Of a stretch of DNA of 64,000 nt, positions 1-7,869 are shown piece after piece. Both the position numbers and the translations under genes were made by a program. Each line of letters begins with the position of its first letter. The first letter of the stretch is position 1. Under the pieces are notes generated by a model. The model saw only the letters and a program-made list of their open reading frames with translations, was not told where the DNA came from and made no database searches. The stretch is from Rhizorhabdus phycosphaerae (GTDB taxonomy: Bacteria > Pseudomonadota > Alphaproteobacteria > Sphingomonadales > Sphingomonadaceae), in NCBI RefSeq assembly GCF_011044255.1, contig NZ_CP049107.1, positions 1,550,001 through 1,614,000 on the forward strand. The letters are read 5' to 3'.

Positions 1-1
1 C

Positions 2-1531
2 TTCGATCGCCTGACCGACATCGATGCCAATCTGAACGCCGGCAACAAGATCGGCGGCGTTTCGGCCAAGGTGAAGTGGGATGTGGGCGGCGGTACGCTG
101 ACCTCGGTCACCGCCTGGCGCTTCTGGGACTGGAAGCCCGAAAACGACCGCGACTTCACCGGTCTGCCGATCGTGTCCCGCTCGCAGAACCCGTCGCAGC
201 AGGACCAGTATTCGCAGGAGTTCCGCTACAACTACAGCGGCAAGAAGATCGACTTCGTCCTGGGCCTGTTCGGCTTCAAGCAACGGATCGATACCCAGGG
301 CCTCGAACAGCAGGGCGCGGCGTCGAGCCGGTGGAACCTGACCGGCGCGCTCGCCAATGATCCCAGCGTGCTGAACGGCCTGACCGCGCGAAACACCCAG
401 TGGCTGAAGGCGACCAGCGCCGCGCTGTTCGGCCAACTGAGCTGGAAGGTCACCGACGAACTCACGATCCAGCCGGGCGCACGGGTCAATTACGACAAGA
501 AGTCGGGCTTTTATCGGCGCGTCGTGACGACGGGCGCAGGCGCGATCCTGACCTGCCCACAGCCCGCCGCGACCAACCCGGTCGGGGCCGCCCAGTGTGG
601 CGTCTTCTCGCCGCAGACCAGCGCGCCTTCGGACAGCGCCTGGAACTTCACCTATGATTTCAACGTCAACTACAAGCTGGCGCCCGGCATTCTCGCCTAT
701 GCGACCTATGCGAAGAGCTTCAAGACCTTTGGCATCAACCAGAACGGCCTGCCGACCGATGCCGCCGGCAACCCGCTGCAGTCCGACATCAAGCCGGAAT
801 CGGTCAACTCGTTCGAGGTCGGCGTGAAGACCCAGTTCTGGGACCGCAAGGCGACCTTCAACGTCGCGGCCTTCCGCACCGACATCAAGAACTACCAGGC
901 GACCGTCACCAACGGCCAGCTCGGCGTGCTGCGCGGCTATCTGGCCAATGCCGGCAAGGTGCGTTCGCAGGGCATCGAAACCGACTTCTCGATCCGCCCG
1001 AGCGAGCGGTTCAACGCCTATGTCAACGGCGCCTACACCGACGCCAAATATGTGCGCTTCGTCGACGCCCCCTGCCCGCCCGAACTGGCGGGCGGCACGA
1101 CCGTCGGCGCCGGCCAGACCCCGGGCGCCCCGGGGGTTCCCGGCTCGTTGAGCCCGGCGAACTGCAATATCTCGGGGCAGCGGCTGCCGGGCGTCTCGAA
1201 ATATTCGGTGTCTTACGGCGCCGAGGTCAACGCGCCGATCGAACTGCTCGACAAGGAGGGGCAGATCTATTTCGGCGTCGACGGCCAGTACCGGTCGAAC
1301 TTCCAGTCGAACCCGTCGCCGTCCAGGTACACCCTGGTCAACGGCTATAACATCACCAACTTCCGCGCTGGCTTCCGCACCGAAAGCTTCGACGTGTTCG
1401 GCTGGGTCCGCAACGCGTTCGACACCAACTATTTCGAACTGCTCCAGACCGCGCCGAGCAACACTGGCCTGATCGCCGGGCAGACCGGCGATCCGCGCAC
1501 CTTTGGTGCGACGATCAAGGCAAGCTTCTGA
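2..1531 (+). CDS. TonB-dependent receptor, C-terminal part (5' truncated by window edge)
   Basis: Outer-membrane beta-barrel receptor that would take up a siderophore, vitamin or carbohydrate using energy from TonB. The frame is open from base 2, so the start, signal peptide and plug domain lie outside the window; about 509 residues remain. They show the alternating polar/aromatic strand pattern of a barrel, the family-typical stretches YATYAKSFKTFG and KPESVNSFEVGVK, a late strand WVRNAFDTNYFE, and a terminal Phe as required for outer-membrane insertion. An extracellular loop carries paired cysteines (CPPEL and ANCNIS). A strong hairpin follows the stop. The substrate cannot be told from this part. 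Confidence 0.93.
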   Translation, partial: FDRLTDIDANLNAGNKIGGVSAKVKWDVGGGTLTSVTAWRFWDWKPENDRDFTGLPIVSRSQNPSQQDQYSQEFRYNYSGKKIDFVLGLFGFKQRIDTQGLEQQGAASSRWNLTGALANDPSVLNGLTARNTQWLKATSAALFGQLSWKVTDELTIQPGARVNYDKKSGFYRRVVTTGAGAILTCPQPAATNPVGAAQCGVFSPQTSAPSDSAWNFTYDFNVNYKLAPGILAYATYAKSFKTFGINQNGLPTDAAGNPLQSDIKPESVNSFEVGVKTQFWDRKATFNVAAFRTDIKNYQATVTNGQLGVLRGYLANAGKVRSQGIETDFSIRPSERFNAYVNGAYTDAKYVRFVDAPCPPELAGGTTVGAGQTPGAPGVPGSLSPANCNISGQRLPGVSKYSVSYGAEVNAPIELLDKEGQIYFGVDGQYRSNFQSNPSPSRYTLVNGYNITNFRAGFRTESFDVFGWVRNAFDTNYFELLQTAPSNTGLIAGQTGDPRTFGATIKASF

Positions 1532-1560
1532 GCATCACCCTTCACCACTTGCCCCCCCGG

Positions 1561-1590
1561 TCGGCCAGCGTCCTCCAGGACGCTGGCCGA
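1561..1590 (+). terminator. Hairpin terminator after the TonB-dependent receptor
   Basis: A perfect 13-bp inverted repeat (TCGGCCAGCGTCC and its complement) with a 4-base loop TCCA sits 30 bases after the receptor stop. It is followed by TTGCCTTTCC, a weak pyrimidine tail. Position and stem strength fit an intrinsic terminator separating the receptor from rarD. The T-run is poor, so some read-through is possible. Confidence 0.7.
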
Positions 1591-1625
1591 TTGCCTTTCC
1601 GAACGAGGACACATAGGCGAGGCGG

Positions 1626-2516
1626 ATGAACGGGAAATCGGAAGCGCGCCTCGGCGTCCTGATGGGAATTGGCGCCTATACGATCTGGGGCCTGCTCCCC
1701 CTGTTCATTCGCGCGATGGCGCCGCTCTTCCCGACCGCGATCCTCGCCCAGCGCGTCGTCTGGTCGCTGCTGATCATCGTCGTCCTCGCCTTTGCGCTAC
1801 GCCGCTGGCCGGCGGCTTTTGCCGCCCTGCGCCAGCCGCACATCCTCCTTGCCCTGGTCGCTTCGACCCTGCTGATCGCAGCCAACTGGTTGCTCTACAT
1901 ATATGCGATCAACAGCGGCCATGCGCTCCAGGCAAGCCTCGGCTATTTCATCAATCCCCTGCTCAACATCGTGCTCGGCATGATCTTCTTCCGCGAGCGG
2001 CTGGGGCGGATGGAAACAGCTGCAGTTCTCCTGGCTGCGATCGGCGTGCTTGCGCTCGCCATCTATCAGGGGAGCATCCCCTATATTCCGCTCGGCCTCG
2101 CGGCTAGCTTCGGCCTCTACGGCCTCGTCCGCAAGAAGATTGCGCTCGGGCCGGTCGAGGGACTGTTGATCGAAACCGGCCTGCTTGCGCCGTTCGCCGC
2201 GATCTGGCTGCTGACGATGCCGCAACTGGAGCCCGGCGCGACTCCCCCCGCCTTCTGGCTGTTGGTGCTGAGCGGCGTGGCGACGACCCTGCCTCTGCTG
2301 CTCTTCGCGGGCGCCGCGAACAGGATCCGCTATTCGGATCTCGGCCTACTCCAATATATCGGCCCGACGCTGCAGATGCTGATCGCGATTCATATCTTCG
2401 GCGAGCCACTGCTTCCGATCCATCTGCTGTCCTTCGGCCTGATCTGGGCGGGCCTGGCGCTCTACGTCGCTGCAACCGTCCACCGGAGCCGCGCTGCCGT
2501 CACCTTGCCGGAATGA
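1626..2516 (+). CDS. rarD: EamA-family transporter RarD
   Basis: Inner-membrane permease of the drug/metabolite transporter superfamily, RarD branch. The 296 residues form about ten hydrophobic helices in two EamA halves. The N-terminal part (GVLMGIGAYTIWGLLPLFIRAM) and the central NWLLYIYAINSGHALQASLGYFINPL region are highly characteristic of RarD (shown as short motifs: NWLLYIYAIN, ASLGYFINPL). The C-terminal half has YIGPTLQMLIAI. Family length is about 295, so the gene is complete. The physiological substrate of RarD is unknown; chloramphenicol sensitivity is a historical association only. It is a single gene between the receptor terminator and a MarR gene. Confidence 0.93.
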   Translation: MNGKSEARLGVLMGIGAYTIWGLLPLFIRAMAPLFPTAILAQRVVWSLLIIVVLAFALRRWPAAFAALRQPHILLALVASTLLIAANWLLYIYAINSGHALQASLGYFINPLLNIVLGMIFFRERLGRMETAAVLLAAIGVLALAIYQGSIPYIPLGLAASFGLYGLVRKKIALGPVEGLLIETGLLAPFAAIWLLTMPQLEPGATPPAFWLLVLSGVATTLPLLLFAGAANRIRYSDLGLLQYIGPTLQMLIAIHIFGEPLLPIHLLSFGLIWAGLALYVAATVHRSRAAVTLPE

Positions 2517-2606
2517 CGACGCCGCCACGATAATTTCAGACGATGACATCCGCGCGCATTTTCATTACCCGCATCGGCCAGAGAATGGAGAGCAGATTAC
2601 GTCGCC

Positions 2607-3116
2607 ATGGCTGGCCCCAACACACCTGAAGGCTTCCGGGCCGCGTCACCGCTCTTCCTGCGCGAGCCGGAGATACGCCGAGGCGTCGAGCTTCTCTATT
2701 TCGGCTACAGCCATCTTCTGCGGGGAATCGACGAAGGGCTGGCGGCCCAGGGCCTCGGCCGCGCCCATCATCGCTCGCTCTATTTCATCGCCCGCAACCC
2801 CGACATCACCGTCAGCGAACTGCTGCGGCTGCTCGGTATAACCAAGCAGTCGTTGGGCCGGGTCCTCAACGAGCTCCACGATCGCGGGCTGGTCGAGACT
2901 CGTCCCGGCCGGGAGGATCGGCGGCAGAGGCTGTTGCGCGTGACCGAGGCGGGATCCGCGCTGGAAGCGTCGCTGTTCGAGGCGCTGCGCGAGCGGCTGT
3001 CCGTCGCCTATGCGCAGGCGGGACAAAATGCTGTAACGGGATTCTGGGCGGTGCTCGAGGGGCTCGTGCCGTCCGAGGAGAAGACGCGCATGCCGCACGT
3101 CCGCAAACAGGGGTAG
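2607..3116 (+). CDS. MarR-family transcriptional regulator
   Basis: Winged-helix DNA-binding protein of 169 residues. The recognition region reads VSELLRLLGITKQSLGRVLNEL, followed by the wing with GLVETRPGREDRRQRLLRVTE; the acidic-basic REDRRQR wing is typical of MarR proteins (quoted in parts: LGITKQSLGRVL, GREDRRQR). It lies 5 bases before a glutathione peroxidase gene in the same direction, so it may sense oxidants or electrophiles and control that gene. That link is inferred from position. No ligand or conserved redox Cys is visible: the protein contains no cysteine, which argues against an OhrR-type thiol switch. Confidence 0.9.
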   Translation: MAGPNTPEGFRAASPLFLREPEIRRGVELLYFGYSHLLRGIDEGLAAQGLGRAHHRSLYFIARNPDITVSELLRLLGITKQSLGRVLNELHDRGLVETRPGREDRRQRLLRVTEAGSALEASLFEALRERLSVAYAQAGQNAVTGFWAVLEGLVPSEEKTRMPHVRKQG

Positions 3117-3121
3117 CACGG

Positions 3122-3622
3122 ATGAGCACGGTCTATGATTTTTCGGCGAAGGCGATCGACGGCAGCGAAGTCTCGCTCGACCAGTATCGCGACAAGGTCC
3201 TGCTGATCGTCAACACCGCGAGCAAGTGCGGCTTCACGCCGCAATATGACGGCCTGGAGAAACTGCACGAGGAGCTCTCGGACAAGGGGCTCGTCGTGCT
3301 CGGCTTCCCCTGCAACCAGTTCGGGGCGCAGGAGCCGGGCGATGCGGAGGAAATCGCGACCTTCTGCCGCACCAGCTATGACGTCAAATTCCCGATGTTC
3401 GCCAAGATCGACGTGAACGGCCCCGACGCCCATCCGCTCTATGCCTGGCTCAAGAGCAAGGCGAAGGGCGTCCTCGGCACCGAGGGGATCAAATGGAACT
3501 TCACCAAATTCCTGATCGACCGCAACGGCCAGGTCGTCAGCCGCTACGCTCCCATCACCAAGCCCGAGGCGATCAAGGGCGACATTGAGGACCTGCTCGA
3601 CGGAGCGTCTTCCGGCAGCTAA
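3122..3622 (+). CDS. Glutathione peroxidase (thiol peroxidase, GPx family)
   Basis: Reduces hydrogen or organic peroxides in the cytoplasm with glutathione or thioredoxin as donor. The 166-residue protein has the family signature NTASKCGFTPQY with the peroxidatic Cys near residue 36. It also has the second signature GFPCNQFGAQEPG holding the tetrad Gln, and KWNFTKFLID with the Trp/Asn part of the active site. Bacterial GPx with Cys instead of selenocysteine usually prefer thioredoxin. The start has a purine-rich AGGGG just upstream, inside the end of the MarR gene. Likely co-transcribed with that regulator. Confidence 0.95.
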   Translation: MSTVYDFSAKAIDGSEVSLDQYRDKVLLIVNTASKCGFTPQYDGLEKLHEELSDKGLVVLGFPCNQFGAQEPGDAEEIATFCRTSYDVKFPMFAKIDVNGPDAHPLYAWLKSKAKGVLGTEGIKWNFTKFLIDRNGQVVSRYAPITKPEAIKGDIEDLLDGASSGS

Positions 3623-3693
3623 CTGCTTGAGCAAAGAAAACTTGGTTGCCCCCCAAGCAACGCTGAATTGCGCGTGATCGCGGCAAGGCCCAT

Positions 3694-4500
3694 TTGGCAA
3701 GCATGGCTTCCTTGCTCGATCCCGATGCGCGTGGGCGCGTCATTCTCGTCGGCGCGGGCCCGGGCGATCCCGGGCTGCTGACGCTCCGCGCGGTCGATGC
3801 GCTGCGGTCTGCCGACGTCGTCGTGCATGACGGACTGATCGATCCGCGCGTGCTCGATTATGCGCCTGAAACTGCACAGCGCATTTCGGTCGCCAAGAAG
3901 CGCGACCGGCACACCCTGCCCCAGGACGCGATCAACGCGCTGATCATCGCTCATGTGAAGGCGGGTTCTGTCGTCGTCCGCCTGAAAGGCGGCGATCCGT
4001 TCGTCTTCGGCCGCGGCGGCGAAGAGGTCGAGGCCGTCCGCGCGGCCGGCCTGCCGGTCGAAGTCATCCCCGGCGTCTCCTCGGCGCTGGGCTGCGCGGC
4101 GGAAGCCATGCTGCCGCTGACCCACCGTGACTGGTCGAGCGCAGTCAGCTTCGTCGCCGGCACCTGCAAGGGGCTGAGCGAGCAGGACTGGTCGGGTCTC
4201 GCAGGACAGGGCAGGACGCTCGTGATCTATATGGGTGTCACCACCGCCTCGATGATCGCCGACAAGCTGATGGCGGACGGCGTCGCCCCCGACATGCCCG
4301 TCGCGGTGCTCGAAAAGGGTACGCTGGAGGGATCGCGGGCGATGCGGACACTGCTCGCCGATCTGGGCGACATGGTCGAACGCGAGGGCGTCGAAAGCCC
4401 TGCGATCATCGTCGTCGGCGAAGTGGTCCTGCTCTCGGATGCCCAAAACCGCCTGGCCGCCTTTGCTGCCCGGGCCGAACGGATGAAAGACGAAGCGTGA
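3694..4500 (+). CDS. cobA: Uroporphyrinogen-III C-methyltransferase (SUMT)
   Basis: Transfers two methyl groups from S-adenosylmethionine to uroporphyrinogen III, giving precorrin-2, the precursor of siroheme and cobalamin. Motifs: VILVGAGPGDPGLLTLRA at the N-terminus (P-loop-like SAM site), VVRLKGGDPFVFGRGGEE, and EVIPGVSSALG. Length (268) fits a stand-alone SUMT without the CysG dehydrogenase/ferrochelatase half, so that activity must be encoded elsewhere. A TTG start is taken because AAGG lies 5 bases upstream; an ATG nine bases later is the alternative. It heads the sulfite-reductase operon, so its main job here is probably siroheme for CysI. Confidence 0.93.
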   Translation: MASMASLLDPDARGRVILVGAGPGDPGLLTLRAVDALRSADVVVHDGLIDPRVLDYAPETAQRISVAKKRDRHTLPQDAINALIIAHVKAGSVVVRLKGGDPFVFGRGGEEVEAVRAAGLPVEVIPGVSSALGCAAEAMLPLTHRDWSSAVSFVAGTCKGLSEQDWSGLAGQGRTLVIYMGVTTASMIADKLMADGVAPDMPVAVLEKGTLEGSRAMRTLLADLGDMVEREGVESPAIIVVGEVVLLSDAQNRLAAFAARAERMKDEA

Positions 4501-4793
4501 AGATTCTGACGGGCAACGATCTGGTCACGGGCGACGTGATCTGGTGGACCGGCGACGGCTGGTCGCGCCATATCGAACATGCGGTCGATGTCGACGGACA
4601 GGGAGAGGCCATTGGCGCGCGCGAGGAAGCCGCCCGGCACGTAAACGGCCCCTATGTGATCCAGGCCGAGCTCACCGGCGAAGGCCCCCGCCCCGCCCAC
4701 ATCAAGGACCGCATCCGCGCCATCGGCCCGACGGTGCGTCCCGACCTCGGCCTCAAGCCGGCCGACCCCACCATCGGCGACTGGGTGATCTGA
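4497..4793 (+). CDS. DUF2849 domain protein
   Basis: Small 98-residue protein of unknown function that in alphaproteobacteria sits between the SUMT and sulfite reductase genes. It starts at a GTG overlapping the cobA stop (GTGA) and ends one base before cysI, so it is translationally coupled in the operon. Seen: MKILTGNDLVTGDVIWW at the start and a conserved IRAIGPTVRPDLG region. No cysteine cluster or membrane segment is visible. Its conserved position suggests a support role in siroheme delivery or sulfite reduction, but this is inference from context only. Confidence 0.85.
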   Translation: MKILTGNDLVTGDVIWWTGDGWSRHIEHAVDVDGQGEAIGAREEAARHVNGPYVIQAELTGEGPRPAHIKDRIRAIGPTVRPDLGLKPADPTIGDWVI

Positions 4794-4794
4794 C

Positions 4795-6429
4795 ATGTAT
4801 CAGTACGACCAATATGACCAGGCGATCGTCGACGCCCGCGTCGAAGAGTTTCGCGATCAGGTGCGCCGTCGCCTCAGCGGCGAGATGACCGAGGACCAGT
4901 TCAAGCCGCTGCGGCTGATGAACGGGCTCTATCTCCAGCTGCACGCCTATATGCTGCGCGTTGCCATCCCCTATGGCACGCTGTCGGGCAAGCAGATGCA
5001 CATGCTGGCGCACATCGCCCGCAAATATGACAAGGACTACGGTCACTTCACGACCCGGCAGAACCTCCAGTATAACTGGATCAAGCTGGCGGACGCACCG
5101 GATATCCTCGCCGAGCTGGCGACGGTCGAGATGCATGCCATCCAGACCAGCGGGAACTGCATCCGCAACATCTCGTCCGATCAATATGCAGGCGCCGCCG
5201 CGGACGAGATCGAGGATCCGCGCCCCTGGGCGGAGCTGCTGCGCCAGTGGAGCACCTTCCACCCCGAGTTCAGCTATCTGCCGCGCAAGTTCAAGATCGC
5301 CGTGATCGGATCCGAAGAGGATCGCGCGGCGGTGCGCCTGCACGACATTGGCCTGCAGATCCATCGCAACGAAGCAGGGGAAACCGGCTTCCGCGTGTTC
5401 GTCGGCGGCGGCATGGGCCGCACCCCGATGATCGCTCCGGTGATCCGCGACTTCCTGCCCAAGGCCGATTTCCTGAGCTACATGGAAGCCTGCCTGCGCG
5501 TGTACAATCGCTATGGCCGCCGCGACAATCTCTACAAGGCGCGGATCAAGATCCTCGTCCATGAGATCGGCGCCGACGAATATCGTCGTCAGGTCGAAGA
5601 GGAGTTCCTCCACACCCGCACCCTCGGCCTCGATGCACCCCAGGCCGAGTTCGATCGCATCGCCGCCCATTTCGCGCCGCCCGCCTTCGAGAGCGGCTTG
5701 AGCGACGAGATCGATCGCAGCGACCCGGATTTCGCGCTGTGGCTCGACCAGCAGGTCGTGGCGCACAAGGCGCCGGGCTATGCGATCGTCAACATCAGCT
5801 TGAAGCCGACCGGCGGCATTCCGGGCGATGCCAGCTCGGCGCAGATCGACCTGATGGCCGAGCTTGCGGAGACCTACAGCTTCGACGAGCTGCGCGTGAC
5901 CCATGCGCAGAACATCGTCCTGCCGCATGTTCGCAAGAGCGACCTCTACGCCATCTGGCAGAAGCTCGACGCCGCCGGCCTCGCGACGCCCAACCTCGAC
6001 CTGGTCGGGGACATCATCGCCTGCCCCGGACTCGACTATTGCAGCCTGGCCAATGCGCGTTCGATCCCGCTCGCGCAGAAGATCTCGGAGCGTTTCGGCG
6101 CGATCGATCGCCAGCGGGATCTGGGCGAGCTCAAGCTGAAAATCTCTGGCTGCATCAACGCCTGTGGCCACCACCATGCCGGCCACATCGGCATCCTCGG
6201 CGTCGATCGGAAGGGCGAAGAGAATTATCAGCTCTCCTTTGGCGGCTCGGGTGCGGAAGATGCCAGCCTCGCCAAGATCATCGGTCCCGGCTTCTCCGAG
6301 GATGGCGTCGTCGACGCGATCGAGAAGGCGGTGAACGTCTACACGACGCTCCGCGCCGAGGGCGAGCGTTTCATCGACACCTATCGCCGGGTCGGCGAAG
6401 CGCCGTTCAAGGAGGCGATCTATGGGTGA
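4795..6429 (+). CDS. cysI: Sulfite (nitrite/sulfite) reductase hemoprotein subunit
   Basis: Six-electron reduction of sulfite to sulfide using siroheme and a [4Fe-4S] cluster. The cluster ligands are visible as Cys410 and Cys416 (CPGLDYC) and Cys453 and Cys457 (CINAC), the classical C-x5-C ... C-x3-C pattern. The N-terminal half contains the substrate-side motif FTTRQNLQYNWI and the arginine-containing TSGNCIRNISSD. At 544 residues it has no flavoprotein domain and no separate CysJ follows, so electrons probably come from ferredoxin or another reductase. Neighbouring cobA supplies the tetrapyrrole and cysH makes the sulfite. The family also includes assimilatory nitrite reductases; the cysH context favours sulfite. 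Confidence 0.93.
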   Translation: MYQYDQYDQAIVDARVEEFRDQVRRRLSGEMTEDQFKPLRLMNGLYLQLHAYMLRVAIPYGTLSGKQMHMLAHIARKYDKDYGHFTTRQNLQYNWIKLADAPDILAELATVEMHAIQTSGNCIRNISSDQYAGAAADEIEDPRPWAELLRQWSTFHPEFSYLPRKFKIAVIGSEEDRAAVRLHDIGLQIHRNEAGETGFRVFVGGGMGRTPMIAPVIRDFLPKADFLSYMEACLRVYNRYGRRDNLYKARIKILVHEIGADEYRRQVEEEFLHTRTLGLDAPQAEFDRIAAHFAPPAFESGLSDEIDRSDPDFALWLDQQVVAHKAPGYAIVNISLKPTGGIPGDASSAQIDLMAELAETYSFDELRVTHAQNIVLPHVRKSDLYAIWQKLDAAGLATPNLDLVGDIIACPGLDYCSLANARSIPLAQKISERFGAIDRQRDLGELKLKISGCINACGHHHAGHIGILGVDRKGEENYQLSFGGSGAEDASLAKIIGPGFSEDGVVDAIEKAVNVYTTLRAEGERFIDTYRRVGEAPFKEAIYG

Positions 6430-6847
6430 CCTCATCCGGTTTCGCGACGACGAGACACATGAAGAGCCTGCCGTCACGCTGGACGCCTTTCTGGGCCAGT
6501 CGAACGCAACTGCCGTACGGCTCGAGCCGACCGACGATCCGCGTGCCCTGATTCCGCATCTGTCGCGGCTGTCGCTGATCGAGGTGTCCTTTCCCAAATT
6601 CCGCGACGGCCGGGGTTATTCGATCGGCAGCATCCTGCGCGAGGCCGGCTATACGGGCGAACTGCGCGCGGCGGGCGACGTCCTGGTCGACCAGATCGGG
6701 CCGATGCGCCGCTGCGGCTTCGACGCCTTTCTTAGCGACGCGGAGATCGACCGGGACGTGCTCGACAAGCTCCTCTCGCTCCAGGCTCACGTCTATCAAA
6801 AGACGGTGGACGGACGCGCGCCCATATGGGCCCGGCGGCATGGCTGA
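6422..6847 (+). CDS. DUF934 domain protein (sulfate-assimilation operon)
   Basis: A 141-residue protein that overlaps the end of cysI by 8 bases and the start of cysH by 8 bases. It carries the DUF934 core: LSLIEVSFPKFRDGRGYSIG, then REAGYTGELRAAGDVLVDQIGPMRRCGFDAF (quoted in short: SFPKFRDGRGYS, GDVLVDQIGPMRRCGFD). This family is nearly always found between sulfite reductase and PAPS/APS reductase genes and is called an oxidoreductase in some annotations, without firm biochemistry. No cofactor motif is evident. Its tight coupling suggests that it works with CysI or CysH. Confidence 0.9.
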   Translation: MGDLIRFRDDETHEEPAVTLDAFLGQSNATAVRLEPTDDPRALIPHLSRLSLIEVSFPKFRDGRGYSIGSILREAGYTGELRAAGDVLVDQIGPMRRCGFDAFLSDAEIDRDVLDKLLSLQAHVYQKTVDGRAPIWARRHG

Positions 6848-7604
6848 GCCGGCGCGCAGGATCGACCGCATCGACACCGCACCGCGCTTTACGGCGGCGG
6901 ACGTCGCTGCGCTCAACGCGCGCTTCGAGGGAGTCGCAACGGCCGACATGATCAAGACCGTGCTCGAGGAAAAGCTCCTCAGTCGCGTCGCCGTCGTGTC
7001 GTCTTTCGGTACCGAGTCCGCTGTTCTGCTGGACCTCGTAGCCCAGGCCGATCCGGCCACGCCTGTGATCTTTCTCGACACGGGCAAGATGTTCGACGAG
7101 ACGCTCGCCTATCGAGACCTGCTGGTCGAGCGCCTCGGCCTCCGGGACGTCCGCAACATCACTCCGGAGGCCGCGACGATCGAGGCCAAGGACGCGACCG
7201 GCCTGCGCTGGTCCTACGATCCGGATGGGTGCTGCGAAATCCGCAAGGTACTGCCCCTCGCCGCCGCCATGCGCGGGTTCGACGCGTCGATTTCGGGCCG
7301 CAAGGGCTTCCAGGCATCGACCCGATCGGGCATCGCCCGATTCGAGCTGGACGGCGACCGCATCAAGTTCAATCCGCTGGCCGACTGGGGCAAGCCCGAT
7401 CTCGACGCATGGTTCGAGAGCCGCGATCTGCCGCGCCACCCGCTTGAGGCCAAAGGCTATCTGTCGATCGGCTGCGCCCCCTGCACCAGCGTGGTCAAGC
7501 CGGGAGAAGACCCCCGCGCCGGGCGCTGGCGTGGCTGGGACAAGGTCGAGTGCGGCATTCATGGCGAGCCGCTGACGAACCCTGGAGACGAGCCCGTCTT
7601 CTGA
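6840..7604 (+). CDS. cysH: Assimilatory APS reductase-type CysH (thioredoxin dependent, [4Fe-4S])
   Basis: Reduces activated sulfate to sulfite with thioredoxin. The nucleotide site reads VVSSFGTES and FLDTGKMFDETL. The protein has the cluster pattern Cys131-Cys132 (GCCEIRK) and Cys212/Cys215 (CAPC), plus the catalytic Cys238 in ECGIH. The CC/CxxC pair marks the iron-sulfur APS reductases of many alphaproteobacteria and plants rather than the cluster-free PAPS reductase of enteric bacteria, so the likely substrate is APS. At 254 residues it is complete. It is the last gene of the operon, whose order gives siroheme, sulfite and sulfide formation. Confidence 0.94.
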   Translation: MAEPARRIDRIDTAPRFTAADVAALNARFEGVATADMIKTVLEEKLLSRVAVVSSFGTESAVLLDLVAQADPATPVIFLDTGKMFDETLAYRDLLVERLGLRDVRNITPEAATIEAKDATGLRWSYDPDGCCEIRKVLPLAAAMRGFDASISGRKGFQASTRSGIARFELDGDRIKFNPLADWGKPDLDAWFESRDLPRHPLEAKGYLSIGCAPCTSVVKPGEDPRAGRWRGWDKVECGIHGEPLTNPGDEPVF

Positions 7605-7627
7605 TCCCTGGTCGGTCGGTGCCGATC

Positions 7628-7729
7628 TCAGTCGATCAGGAAAACGCCGATCTTATAGGCCATGTAGAAGGGCACGCACATGATGGCGGCCACCAGCAGC
7701 TGATCCATGGTGCGATCGATGTAGGACAT
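7628..7729 (-). CDS. Candidate 33-residue single-span membrane protein
   Basis: A very short reading frame on the minus strand downstream of dnaB. It begins ATG with GGAAGAGG about seven bases upstream, a good ribosome-binding site. The product starts MSYIDRTMDQ, continues with a hydrophobic span LLVAAIMCVPFYMAYKIGVF and ends LID. One charged, amphipathic N-terminus followed by one membrane helix is the usual form of small bacterial membrane proteins. No family was recognised. The frame is short enough to be chance, but the ribosome-binding site and helix together support it. Confidence 0.55.
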   Translation of the reverse strand: MSYIDRTMDQLLVAAIMCVPFYMAYKIGVFLID

Positions 7730-7869
7730 CGCGGCATCCTCTTCCCCAACGCCCCGCTATTCCGGGTGCTGGATAAGAAAACCACCTTTTCTGCGCTTTG
7801 TCACCTGCGCAAAGCCGCAATAGCGACGAAAATGAGCGTCAGCTTGCGTTGCAGCGCAACAAGAACGGC

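Noticed and set aside
4753-6597. 614-residue open frame on the minus strand
   Set aside because: Antisense to cysI, whose cluster cysteines and operon order are clear.
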